64,000 bases of DNA from Saprospiraceae bacterium (GTDB lineage: Bacteria; Bacteroidota; Bacteroidia; Chitinophagales; Saprospiraceae): the NCBI GenBank assembly GCA_013360405.1, contig JABWBR010000027.1, forward strand, positions 21,429 through 85,428. Direction: 5' to 3'. Each line of letters begins with the position of its first letter. Within the stretch, counting starts at the first letter, position 1. Below the pieces are notes generated by a model, which was not told the origin of the DNA, did not search any database, and saw only the letters and a list, made by a program, of their open reading frames with translations. A program made the translations under genes and the position numbers. Shown here in pieces: positions 26,639 to 33,775 of this stretch.

Positions 26639-27079
26639 GTGAAGGTATTATCAAAGGCAAGCGCATACGGACTACGCGCGCTACTATATATCGTTGCCCA
26701 TAAAAAACATGGGGATTACGTTAGCATCAGGGAAATGTCAGAAGAACTGAATATTTCCTTCCATTTTTTGACCAAAATACTCCAATCGCTTACTCAACAA
26801 GGGCTGCTGGAATCGTACCGGGGCCCCAACGGAGGGATTACCCTGAAAAGGCCGCCGAATGAGATCTTCCTGATCGATGTGGTGAAAATCCTCGACGGCG
26901 AAGACTTTTTCGATACCTGCCTGCTTAGTCTGCCAGGCTGCGGCGAAGCCGAACCCTGCCCCGTTCACGACTTTTGGAAAGTGACCAAGGCAGCGCTGAA
27001 AAACGAGTTTGCCTCCACCTCACTGACCGAGTTGGGTACAAAGATCAGCGAAAACCGGCTCAGATTAACCGACGATTAA
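26639..27079 (+). CDS. Rrf2 family transcriptional regulator, probable NO or Fe-S sensor
   Basis: 146 residues, GTG start at 26639. N-terminal winged helix with the Rrf2 signature: SKASAYGLRALLYIVAH, VSIREMSEELNISFHFLTKILQSL and the wing SYRGPNGGITLKRPPNEI. The sensing loop holds three cysteines, DTCLLSLPGCGEAEPCPVH (about 95-115), spaced as in Fe-S-binding Rrf2 members (NsrR/IscR type). The divergence-free position just before a quinol nitric oxide reductase, together with a shared palindromic operator, points to an NO-responsive repressor. Whether it binds a [2Fe-2S] or [4Fe-4S] cluster cannot be read from the sequence. Confidence 0.88.
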   Translation: MKVLSKASAYGLRALLYIVAHKKHGDYVSIREMSEELNISFHFLTKILQSLTQQGLLESYRGPNGGITLKRPPNEIFLIDVVKILDGEDFFDTCLLSLPGCGEAEPCPVHDFWKVTKAALKNEFASTSLTELGTKISENRLRLTDD

Positions 27080-27111
27080 TGCTTTGAAGAGGCCATATTT
27101 TTTTTCTCTGT

Positions 27112-27133
27112 TTTAAGACATAATACTCTTAAA
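27112..27133. promoter_or_regulatory. Palindromic operator upstream of the NO reductase gene
   Basis: TTTAAGAC-N6-CTCTTAAA, 7 of 8 pairs, same half-sites and spacing as at 26599-26620. A TTATTTTG -7-like element follows at 27136-27143, so a bound regulator would cover the -33 region. Confidence 0.65.
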
Positions 27134-27232
27134 TCTTATTTTGTGCTTTTACATGGTCTTACCCCGCCACGGCGGCTTGAGCCGAAAAGGGGTATATGAA
27201 ACACTTTTTATACCTAAAAACAATAACTAACC

Positions 27233-29638
27233 ATGAAAGAAGAGAAACATGTTGGCGCTAATGGCACTTCGAGCATTAGCTATTTCATGAACACCAAAAA
27301 CTGGTGGCAACCTATGGTGTTCATCCTGATCATCAGCCTGGCCGGCGTTGGCATGATCGGCTACCAGACCTACAACGACGCTCCACCCATGACCGGCTTT
27401 ACATCGCCTTCAGGCCAGATATTGATAAACCAGAAGACGATAGAGGATGGGCAAAAGGTATTCCACAAGTACGCCCTGATGGAATACGGTTCGTTTTTCG
27501 GCGACGGCGCGCAAAGAGGCCCCGATTTCACCGCGGAAGCCCTGCACCAATTAACCGTCAGCATGAACGAATACTATCTGCTGACCTTCCAAAAAGAAAA
27601 CGGACGCGAAGCCACCGATATGGAGGCTAAAATAATTGGCGAAAACATAAAATCAGAGCTTAAGGAAAACAGGTACGAAAAATCAGAAAACATCGTAACC
27701 CTCACCGAAGCGCAAACCTATGCCCTTGGAAAGCTCAAGACCTATTATACGGATATTTTTATCGACAACAATACCGAAGGCTCTTTCCCTCCTCAAGATT
27801 ATATTACAAACAGACAAGAGGTGGAAGACCTGGCCTCCTTCTTCTTCTGGGGCGCCTGGGTATGCGCCGTTGAGCGACCCGGCAAAAATTTCAGCTATAC
27901 CCACAACTGGCCCTACGACGCTGCCGCCGGCAATACGCCTACCTCTCCGGTAATACTGTGGAGCGTATTGGGTCTGCTGGGTTTTGTACTCGCCTGCGGC
28001 ATCGTATTGTATTTTATCGGCCAATACAACCAGCTTCCCAACAAGTTTTTCAAACCCTCCGAAAAAGACTTGCTCACAGCTGAGCGGGTGGGCAATTTCA
28101 AACCTACCCGAACCCAAAAGGCCACTTACAAATTTTTTGCAGTGGCTATCCTCCTGTTTTTCATACAAGTATCAAGCGGATTAATCACCATCAATGATTT
28201 CGTCAACTTCCTCGGATTTTTCGGCATTCACACTTCCGAGGCTTTCCCGGTGACCATTTCGCGCAGTTGGCACCTGATGCTGGCGCTCTATTGGATCTCC
28301 ACCTGCTGGATAGCCTCTTCTATTTTTATCCTCCCCATTTTATCTAAAAAAGAAATACCCGGGCAGCTGCGACTCATCAATGTGCTGTTTGTGATGCTAT
28401 TCGTACTGGTCGGCGGTTCGCTGGCAGGTATGGTAATGGGGCCGAAAGGGCTCCTGGGCGACTGGTGGTATATGCTTGGGCATCAGGGCTGGGAGTACGT
28501 CGATTTTGGGCGGATATACCAGGTATTGCTCATGGGCATCTTTGTACTGTGGGGAGTCGTGGTATTCAGAGGGGTCAGGCCGGCCTTCGTCAAAGGAGAA
28601 CCCTGGAACCTGCCCAACTGGATTTTGTATTCCGTCATAGGCATCCCGCTGCTATTCCTTTCCGGTTTTGTGGGCAAACCCGAGACCAATTTTGTAATCG
28701 CCGACTTTTGGAGGTGGATGGTCATTCACATGTGGGTAGAAGCCTTCTTTGAAGTATTCATCACCGTCATCGTCAGCTATTTGATGGTGCTCATGGGATT
28801 GGTAAGCCGCCAGGCCGCCATCAGGGTCGTATTTTTTGCTACTATTTTGTTCCTGGGTACAGGCTTGCTCGGTATATCCCACAACTTTTACTGGAATGCC
28901 AAACCGGTGGCCACCATGGCGCTGGGATCGGTATTTTCTACATTGCAGTTTGTCCCTCTAATCCTCTTAACAGTTGAAGCCTGGCGTTTTAAAAACATGC
29001 CCAGGCTTGCTGTTAATGGGGTAGAGCGCAAAGAGATACCCAATTTCGGATTTCCGGAAGTGTTTATGTTTCTCATTGCCGTCAACTTTTGGAATTTCTT
29101 CGGCGCGGGCGTTATGGGGATTATCGTCAACCTGCCCATTATGAACTACTTCGAGCACGGCTCGTACCTCACGATCAACCACGCGCACGCAGCCCTGATG
29201 GGTGTGTACGGCAATATTTCGCTGGCGGCACTTCTTTTCGCTTCCAGGTTATTGCTCAAGCCCAATCGCTGGAACCAAAAAGTGGTCATGTTTTCTTTCT
29301 GGTCGATAAACGCCGGACTGATGCTGATGGTCATGCTCGATTTATTCCCCGCCGGCGCCATACAATTCAAGTCAATCGTGGATAACGGCCTATGGTATGC
29401 CCGTTCAGAAGCCTTCATCGGCGGCGGCGTGTTTAAATCACTTACATGGATGCGCGGCATCGGCGCCACTTTGTTCTTTTTTGGCGGCGTCATACCCCTC
29501 ACCTGGTTTATCGTGTCGAGGATCAGGTCGCTAAAAACTCCCACCGACACTTTTGCATCTATCGATACCCCCCTTGAAAATAACCCCATTCAGTCAGAAA
29601 ACCACCTGAAGCCGGAAGAAGAAACAATAGCTGTCTAA
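27233..29638 (+). CDS. norB: Quinol-dependent nitric oxide reductase (qNOR)
   Basis: 801 residues. Heme-copper oxidase superfamily: 2 NO + quinol to N2O + H2O in the inner membrane. The N-terminal extension (about 1-240) has one helix and the cytochrome-c-like fold that marks the single-subunit quinol type (GYQTYNDAPPMTGFTSPSGQ...). It is followed by about twelve core helices. Heme and non-heme-iron ligands are visible as conserved histidines in SRSWHLMLALYW, LGHQGWEYVDFGR, HMWVEAFFEV (with the Glu of the NOR active site), GISHNFYWNA and NHAHAALMGVYGN. Preceded by the Rrf2 regulator and a matching palindromic operator, so it is very probably induced by NO; likely used for detoxification or partial denitrification. 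A strong terminator-like hairpin follows at 29687. Confidence 0.95.
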   Translation: MKEEKHVGANGTSSISYFMNTKNWWQPMVFILIISLAGVGMIGYQTYNDAPPMTGFTSPSGQILINQKTIEDGQKVFHKYALMEYGSFFGDGAQRGPDFTAEALHQLTVSMNEYYLLTFQKENGREATDMEAKIIGENIKSELKENRYEKSENIVTLTEAQTYALGKLKTYYTDIFIDNNTEGSFPPQDYITNRQEVEDLASFFFWGAWVCAVERPGKNFSYTHNWPYDAAAGNTPTSPVILWSVLGLLGFVLACGIVLYFIGQYNQLPNKFFKPSEKDLLTAERVGNFKPTRTQKATYKFFAVAILLFFIQVSSGLITINDFVNFLGFFGIHTSEAFPVTISRSWHLMLALYWISTCWIASSIFILPILSKKEIPGQLRLINVLFVMLFVLVGGSLAGMVMGPKGLLGDWWYMLGHQGWEYVDFGRIYQVLLMGIFVLWGVVVFRGVRPAFVKGEPWNLPNWILYSVIGIPLLFLSGFVGKPETNFVIADFWRWMVIHMWVEAFFEVFITVIVSYLMVLMGLVSRQAAIRVVFFATILFLGTGLLGISHNFYWNAKPVATMALGSVFSTLQFVPLILLTVEAWRFKNMPRLAVNGVERKEIPNFGFPEVFMFLIAVNFWNFFGAGVMGIIVNLPIMNYFEHGSYLTINHAHAALMGVYGNISLAALLFASRLLLKPNRWNQKVVMFSFWSINAGLMLMVMLDLFPAGAIQFKSIVDNGLWYARSEAFIGGGVFKSLTWMRGIGATLFFFGGVIPLTWFIVSRIRSLKTPTDTFASIDTPLENNPIQSENHLKPEEETIAV

Positions 29639-29686
29639 CCGCTTCTTGTTGGCATTGATTTCATGCGAATACTATCACTTTGGGTA

Positions 29687-29725
29687 AGAGCCGGGCAGAT
29701 ATTGCACGCTGTCCGGCTCTCTTTA
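29687..29725 (+). terminator. Terminator hairpin after norB
   Basis: AGAGCCGGGCAG (29687-29698) pairs with CTGTCCGGCTCT (29709-29720) with one mismatch, followed by CTTTAAA. A 12-base stem between norB and the small outer-membrane-type gene. Confidence 0.65.
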
Positions 29726-29749
29726 AAAAATGCACAAATAGCCTCTATC

Positions 29750-30277
29750 ATGAAACAGATAATGTTCATTATCATGGCCTCTACCCTATTTTCTATTTTT
29801 TCCGCAAATGGACAGGATTCTATTGCAAACCGCGGCGTTGCGGGATATCATGTTGGCGTAGTACAACCCATTTTTGCTGCGCATCAGGGTGAAATCGATT
29901 ACCTGACCCAATCCAGTTTTTATGCAATCGGTTTTCCGATAGGAATTACTTTTCATACGCCCGGCAAACTGAAATTCGACCTGGAGTTTGTCCCATTTGT
30001 CAAACCCTACCTCAATTCAAGCCGGGCATACGACGTCCATTTGTTATTTCATCCGGGCGTACTAATCCCCCTTTCAAAAGGATTTACGTTCGGTGTTAGA
30101 TTTGCATTCGAAACCGGCACAGGTCAATTTGGTTTTACTCCCCTGCTCAACAAATCTTTCCCCACAGGCAAAGGACACACCTTTTTTATCGAACTGGTGG
30201 CGCCCGGGCGTTTCGGCCCCGCGAAAAATTCGGGTTATACGCAAATCGGGGGATTGCATGTGGGGTTGGGGTTTTAG
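29750..30277 (+). CDS. Small outer-membrane beta-barrel-like exported protein
   Basis: 175 residues from the ATG at 29750. Signal peptide at about 1-21 (MKQIMFIIMASTLFSIFSANG / Q). The mature part is rich in alternating hydrophobic and polar strands with aromatic ends and finishes in GGLHVGLGF with a terminal Phe, as expected for an outer-membrane barrel inserted by BamA. Eight strands would fit the size. No known function. In-frame codons upstream (from 29663) run through the norB terminator hairpin and were rejected. Confidence 0.7.
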   Translation: MKQIMFIIMASTLFSIFSANGQDSIANRGVAGYHVGVVQPIFAAHQGEIDYLTQSSFYAIGFPIGITFHTPGKLKFDLEFVPFVKPYLNSSRAYDVHLLFHPGVLIPLSKGFTFGVRFAFETGTGQFGFTPLLNKSFPTGKGHTFFIELVAPGRFGPAKNSGYTQIGGLHVGLGF

Positions 30278-30280
30278 GAA

Positions 30281-30365
30281 AAGTGTATGAGGGTTGATGA
30301 GAGGGTATGAGGGATTATTAGGGGTAAAAGTGTATATTTTCCCCCTAAACCCTCATAAACCTTCC
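30281..30365. repeat. Intergenic array, 'tatgaggg' family
   Basis: Words gtatgagggttgatgagagggtatgaggg, then the complements ccccctaaaccctcataaacc. The array fills the whole gap between the stop at 30277 and the ATG at 30368. Same family as 7333-7433. Confidence 0.75.
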
Positions 30366-30367
30366 CA

Positions 30368-30853
30368 ATGATCACCCTCAGACCCCCCACCATCGACGAT
30401 TTGCCCCTGCTGCAACACTGGGACGAGCAGCCCCACGTCATCGAATCCGACCCCAACGACGATTGGGAATGGGAAACCGAACTGCTGCGCAACCCCGATT
30501 GGCGCGAACAACTGATCGCCGAACACGACCGTAGGCCCGTCGGGTTTGTCCAGATCATTGACCCCAAACGCGAAGAAACGCACTACTGGGGCGAAGACGT
30601 GGCCGACAACCTTCGCGCTATCGACATCTGGATCGGCGAAGAATCGGATACCAACAAGGGCTACGGTACCCAGATGATGCGCCTGGCGCTGGAACGCTGC
30701 TTTGCCGACCCCGCCGTGACGGCTGTGCTTATCGACCCCCTGGCTTCCAATACAGCGGCGCACCGCTTTTATGAGCGACTCGGCTTTCAGTTTGTCGAAA
30801 GACGCACATTTGGGGAAGACGATACTTTTGTGTACCGGTTGGGTCGGTTTTAG
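30368..30853 (+). CDS. GNAT N-acetyltransferase, AAC(6')-like
   Basis: 161 residues, a single GNAT domain. Starts MITLRPPTIDDLPLLQHWDEQPHV, has the acetyl-CoA-binding motif DTNKGYGTQMMRLALE (R/Q-x-x-G-x-G/A type, about 97-112) and ends with NTAAHRFYERLGFQFVERR. Best resembles the acetyltransferase_8 / aminoglycoside 6'-N-acetyltransferase-like group with the WxxE/D-rich N-terminus. Substrate unknown; environmental members of this group are mostly not resistance enzymes. It has no operon partner. Confidence 0.85.
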   Translation: MITLRPPTIDDLPLLQHWDEQPHVIESDPNDDWEWETELLRNPDWREQLIAEHDRRPVGFVQIIDPKREETHYWGEDVADNLRAIDIWIGEESDTNKGYGTQMMRLALERCFADPAVTAVLIDPLASNTAAHRFYERLGFQFVERRTFGEDDTFVYRLGRF

Positions 30854-30879
30854 ACTTTGCGTCTTTGCAATATTTGCCG

Positions 30880-31100
30880 GGGTGATGTGGTAGATTCCCT
30901 GTACCGACGAGCCGTGGATACGCTTAATAGTCTTGTACCCTATGAATTTTCTTTTGTCATGCCCGCAAGGGCATCTGCACACGAAACACTTGAACGGGCA
31001 AGTGCTAGCGCGATGTTGTAGATTCCCTTCGGGAAAGACAAAAAAGGACGATAACCGGCTATGCACAGACGACACTCGTCGGTAGCGGGAATTCAAGCGA
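30880..31100. other. Intergenic region with internal direct repeat
   Basis: The word gatgt-gtagattccct occurs twice, at about 30883-30899 and 31012-31029 (one variable base). The minus strand is open across the region and into the GNAT gene, but codon usage and the antisense overlap argue against a gene. Its compact, word-rich look suggests a dispersed element; the remainder to 31110 shows nothing recognisable. Confidence 0.35.
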
Positions 31101-31116
31101 TTTTTGCCCGGAAAAA

Positions 31117-31206
31117 TTCCGTGAAATCCAAAAAATCCGCGTAATCCGTGATTCAGACAGCGGTGTTAGAATCACGGATTCCACAGATTAAACGGATTTC
31201 ACGGAA
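31117..31206. repeat. Double palindrome ('atccgtgaaatcc' family)
   Basis: Outer arms TTCCGTGAAATCC (31117-31129) and GGATTTCACGGAA (31194-31206) are perfect complements. Inner arms AATCCGTGATTC (31143-31154) and GAATCACGGATT (31169-31180) are also perfect. The 90-base element can form one long cruciform. It lies beyond the DGR template repeat. Confidence 0.85.
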
Positions 31207-31432
31207 GGGAAAAACAAGTTGCAAAGAGGTAATCTTTTCGAAGCATGAGAAAAGGTGACATCTCAAACCTGATTCACTGCCCCCTCCCTTCGCCGGAGCT
31301 ACCAGGCGGAGGTAGTGAAAGTTGGTATTAGATCCCAGGCGCTGGGGGCCAGGATGCAGGAGGAGCGACTGGACAGCTCGTACGCGCTACCGGCGTCCTT
31401 GGAGGCCGGCATTCGGGAATTGCGTGCTGTAT

Positions 31433-31556
31433 TGGCAAGGCGAAAGCCGAGGTTGTTGTTGCGGTTGTCCGGGGTGTTGTTGTTCCGGTTAGCGCAACGC
31501 GCGTTGACGGGGTTGTTGTTCCACGACCCGCCACGGTTAACCCGGTTGGAGCCACT
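31433..31556 (-). other. DGR template repeat (TR)
   Basis: 124 bases that align without gaps to the variable repeat at 33790-33913. Read on the minus strand, 20 positions differ and every one is an adenine in TR (20 of about 31 adenines in the repeat; none of the other about 93 bases differ). The sense strand is dense in AAC codons (in one frame it would read [18 protein letters not shown]...). The 3' end is the adenine-free block CCTCGGCTTTCGCCTTGCC, identical in TR and VR, as expected for the initiation-of-mutagenic-homing region. It lies 125 bases downstream of the reverse transcriptase gene on the same strand. Confidence 0.96.
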
Positions 31557-31572
31557 CACGCCGCTCACCCTT

Positions 31573-31680
31573 TTTCTTGAATTGCGGATTGCGGAATTCG
31601 GATTGCGGATTGATCAAGGAAAAATCCGAATTCCGAAATCCGAATTCCGAAATAGAAAATTGCGGATTTCGGATTTTGTC
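31573..31680. repeat. 'attgcggattcgg' word array between RT gene and TR
   Basis: Copies of attgcggattgcgg and gaattcggatt, then their complements (aatccgaattccg). It fills the spacer between the reverse transcriptase stop and the template repeat, so it would be part of the TR-containing transcript and could fold into the structured spacer that DGR RNAs need (inference). Confidence 0.75.
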
Positions 31681-32691
31681 TTATTCCTCAATGCTATCAT
31701 ACCGCAGTAAGGCTTTTCGCAATTGGAGATTTCCGCCGTACTGCAAGGCGGCCCAATAGCTGTTCATACTTTGCAAAAAAGTCTCTTCCGAAATTTCTCC
31801 CTGATCAAACTCCTCTTTTCTGGCGGCCATACGCCTGGTCATTCGCTTCAAATTGGGCCGTGCCAGGCGAATGATGCCCGGAAAAATGCGCCGCCCCACA
31901 AAGGTCAGGCCGTTGGAAGCGCCGTTGATGAAGGTAGCGCCGGGTTTTAAGCGAAGGCCGAGTTCCGTCTCTAAATAGGCGACGACAGCCCGCCGGTATT
32001 CCCGCAAATCCGCTCTTCGTTTTGAAAACAACACAAAATCATCCATATACCGGATATAGCATTTCACCCGCAAGTTTTGTTTTACAAAATAATCAAACCC
32101 GTTGAGGTACACATTGGCAAAAAACTGACTGGTGAGGTTGCCGATGGGCAGCCCTACCCCATTGCAGCCGCCGTTGCGGATGACTCGCCCGGTAATGTCG
32201 AGCAATCCTGCATCTTTGACTTTTCGTCCGATCAACTCCATCAATTTGTCGTGTCGGATGCTGTCGAAGTATTTGTCAATATCCGTTTTTAAAAACCAGC
32301 CTTCGCGCTTCAGGTAGCGCTGCGCCTGCGCTATGGCGGCATGCGTGCCTTTGCCCTTGCGCGTAGCGTAGCTGTCGTGTATGAATGTTTTTTCGAAAAT
32401 CGGCTCCAATATATTGACCAGCGCATGGTGTACTACCCGGTCGCGGAAAGGCGCTACCGAGATCGTGCGTTCTTTGGGGTCGTATATTTTAAAATAACGA
32501 TACGATTGGGGCTGATAACTCAAGTTAATTAATTCTTCCTGCAACTGAAACAGTTCTTTTTCCAGGTGGAAGAAAAACAATGCCGTCTCCTCGTTGCGCC
32601 GCGTGCCTTTCCTGGCTTTGCGGTATGCCGACAGCAAATTGCCGTACGAAGCGAACTCGTCGAATAGCCCCCCTACCCTACGCATGGCCAT
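31681..32691 (-). CDS. DGR reverse transcriptase
   Basis: 336 residues. Retron/DGR-type reverse transcriptase. RT motif 3 is KTDIDKYFDSI (about 135-145), motif 4 is LPIGNLTSQFFANVYLN (181-197) with the DGR-typical IGxxxSQ in place of the QGxxxSP of other RTs, and motif 5 is YMDDFVLFS (215-223) with both catalytic Asp. No maturase, endonuclease or protease domain. Length is normal for DGR RTs (about 300-400). It copies the TR transcript with adenine-directed errors and, with Avd, produces the cDNA that replaces VR. Start at 32691 overlaps the end of avd by 14 bases; 32685 is an alternative. Confidence 0.96.
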   Translation of the reverse strand: MAMRRVGGLFDEFASYGNLLSAYRKARKGTRRNEETALFFFHLEKELFQLQEELINLSYQPQSYRYFKIYDPKERTISVAPFRDRVVHHALVNILEPIFEKTFIHDSYATRKGKGTHAAIAQAQRYLKREGWFLKTDIDKYFDSIRHDKLMELIGRKVKDAGLLDITGRVIRNGGCNGVGLPIGNLTSQFFANVYLNGFDYFVKQNLRVKCYIRYMDDFVLFSKRRADLREYRRAVVAYLETELGLRLKPGATFINGASNGLTFVGRRIFPGIIRLARPNLKRMTRRMAARKEEFDQGEISEETFLQSMNSYWAALQYGGNLQLRKALLRYDSIEE

Positions 32692-33028
32692 TCTGGTTTT
32701 TCAGCCAGCCGCCGCACATCTTCCCTGCCTGGTTGATCTCCCGGCTGATGTATTCGTATTGCGACAAGCTGATATACCTGCGGTCTTTGCACAAGCGAAA
32801 GTACAGGCGCAACTTTTCCAGGTTTTTATTCACGCCGTGCAGCAATTGCTGACGTTCTTTTGTGTAAACGGCCTCCGCAATCCACTCGGCAATTTCAGTG
32901 GTCAAAGCCACCATTCTACCGCTGACCGTAAAGCGGATGTGTTTGGGCATGCGGTCGCAGCGGTCCAGAATCCAATCCATGGTGCGGTACCAATGTTCGA
33001 ACAAGGGGTAATCGGTTGTTTTTGCCAT
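32678..33028 (-). CDS. avd: Avd-like accessory variability determinant (four-helix bundle)
   Basis: 116 residues, entirely helical and basic: PLFEHWYRTMDWILDRCDRMPKHIRF, then MVALTTEIAEWIAEAVYTKER and LEKLRLYFRLCKDRRYISLSQYEYISREINQAGKMCGGW. This matches the bacterial four-helix-bundle protein (Avd) that forms a barrel-shaped pentamer, binds nucleic acid and associates with the DGR reverse transcriptase. Position directly upstream of and overlapping the RT gene fits. Essential for mutagenic retrohoming in the studied Bordetella phage system (known for the family). Confidence 0.88.
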   Translation of the reverse strand: MAKTTDYPLFEHWYRTMDWILDRCDRMPKHIRFTVSGRMVALTTEIAEWIAEAVYTKERQQLLHGVNKNLEKLRLYFRLCKDRRYISLSQYEYISREINQAGKMCGGWLKNQNGHA

Positions 33029-33039
33029 ACGCGTATTTT

Positions 33040-33549
33040 TTATTCAAATGGAAGCGGTTCCTCTTCTTGTGAAGGCAGAGGCTGGTCAGCTGATTTATCT
33101 TGTGTGGTTTTATTCTTGTTATCTTCGTAAAACCCCTTGATTAACTCCACGATGCGTTTGCCGTATTTTTGGGTGCGTTGCTTGCCGAAGCCCCGCACGT
33201 TTTTAAAACTCTCCAGGGCCCGGCATTTGAGCCTGATCATCTGGACGAATTGCGCATCGGTAGCTACCAGGTAGGCCGGTATACCCTCTTTTGCACTACT
33301 CTCCTTCCGCCATTCTTTGAGTTTTTGGAAAAGTAGCTTTTGGCCGTCATCCAATTCCCGCAATTTATCGGTTGCGGCCAGTACCAGTTCGTAGTGTATG
33401 GCCACCGACCAATAAGGTCTGCCGTCTTTATTAAAAAACTCCGTTTCCAGCCGTAACACTTTTTTATTGAGGCAAAATTCACTGATGATCTCATCAGGAA
33501 ATCCCTCTATCTCCTCATCAAATGCCAGGGTGAATATCTTTAACAGCAT
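33040..33549 (-). CDS. HRDC-domain protein of the DGR cassette
   Basis: 169 residues from the ATG at 33549. The N-terminal half (MLLKIFTLAFDEEIEGFPDE...HYELVLA) is a small alpha/beta region of unknown role. The C-terminal half is an HRDC nucleic-acid-binding domain: LLFQKLKEWRKESSAKEGIPAYLVATDAQFVQMIRLKCRALESFKNVRGFGKQRTQKYG. HRDC proteins are a recurrent DGR accessory family and may help strand exchange or RNA/DNA unwinding (inference). Eleven bases before avd, so co-transcribed with avd, RT and probably TR. The tail is acidic (PLPSQEEEPLPFE). An upstream in-frame ATG at 33612 was not chosen because homology starts at MLLKIFTL. Confidence 0.83.
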   Translation of the reverse strand: MLLKIFTLAFDEEIEGFPDEIISEFCLNKKVLRLETEFFNKDGRPYWSVAIHYELVLAATDKLRELDDGQKLLFQKLKEWRKESSAKEGIPAYLVATDAQFVQMIRLKCRALESFKNVRGFGKQRTQKYGKRIVELIKGFYEDNKNKTTQDKSADQPLPSQEEEPLPFE

Positions 33550-33686
33550 GGGTTTTGACAGTTGATTGCTATATATGTGCCTGCGGCATTTATGCGTAAG
33601 CTGCCCGCGCAAGAAGTATATATGCTTATATCACCGCTTTCCCTCCCGCGTTACCCCCCTCCTCCGTCCTTTTTGATCATTTTTTT

Positions 33687-33729
33687 CAAAAAAAACCAGG
33701 GGTTCCAGGCAATCTGCCCAAAACCCCTG
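33687..33729 (-). terminator. Terminator hairpin between the DGR target gene and the HRDC gene
   Basis: On the minus strand, CAGGGGTT (33729-33722) pairs with AACCCCTG (33704-33697), then comes a run of T (33695-33688). It ends the target-gene transcript about 60 bases after VR, separating it from HRDC-avd-RT. Many DGRs need a hairpin just after VR for efficient homing, so this one could have both roles (inference). Confidence 0.7.
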
Positions 33730-33775
33730 ATGCCACGCATGGCCGAAAAAGGCTAAAAGGATAAAAAGCTACAAA

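Noticed and set aside
30368..30853. Aminoglycoside resistance gene
   Set aside because: Only the general GNAT/AAC(6')-like pattern is visible. No mobile context, and environmental relatives mostly act on other substrates.
30353..31096. 247-codon minus-strand ORF
   Set aside because: Two thirds of it is antisense to the well-supported GNAT gene; the rest is word-repeat DNA with no homology I recognise.
31299..31568. 89-codon ORF containing the template repeat
   Set aside because: It is the TR read in the target's frame. The Asn-rich peptide is a by-product of AAC-rich template design, not a gene.
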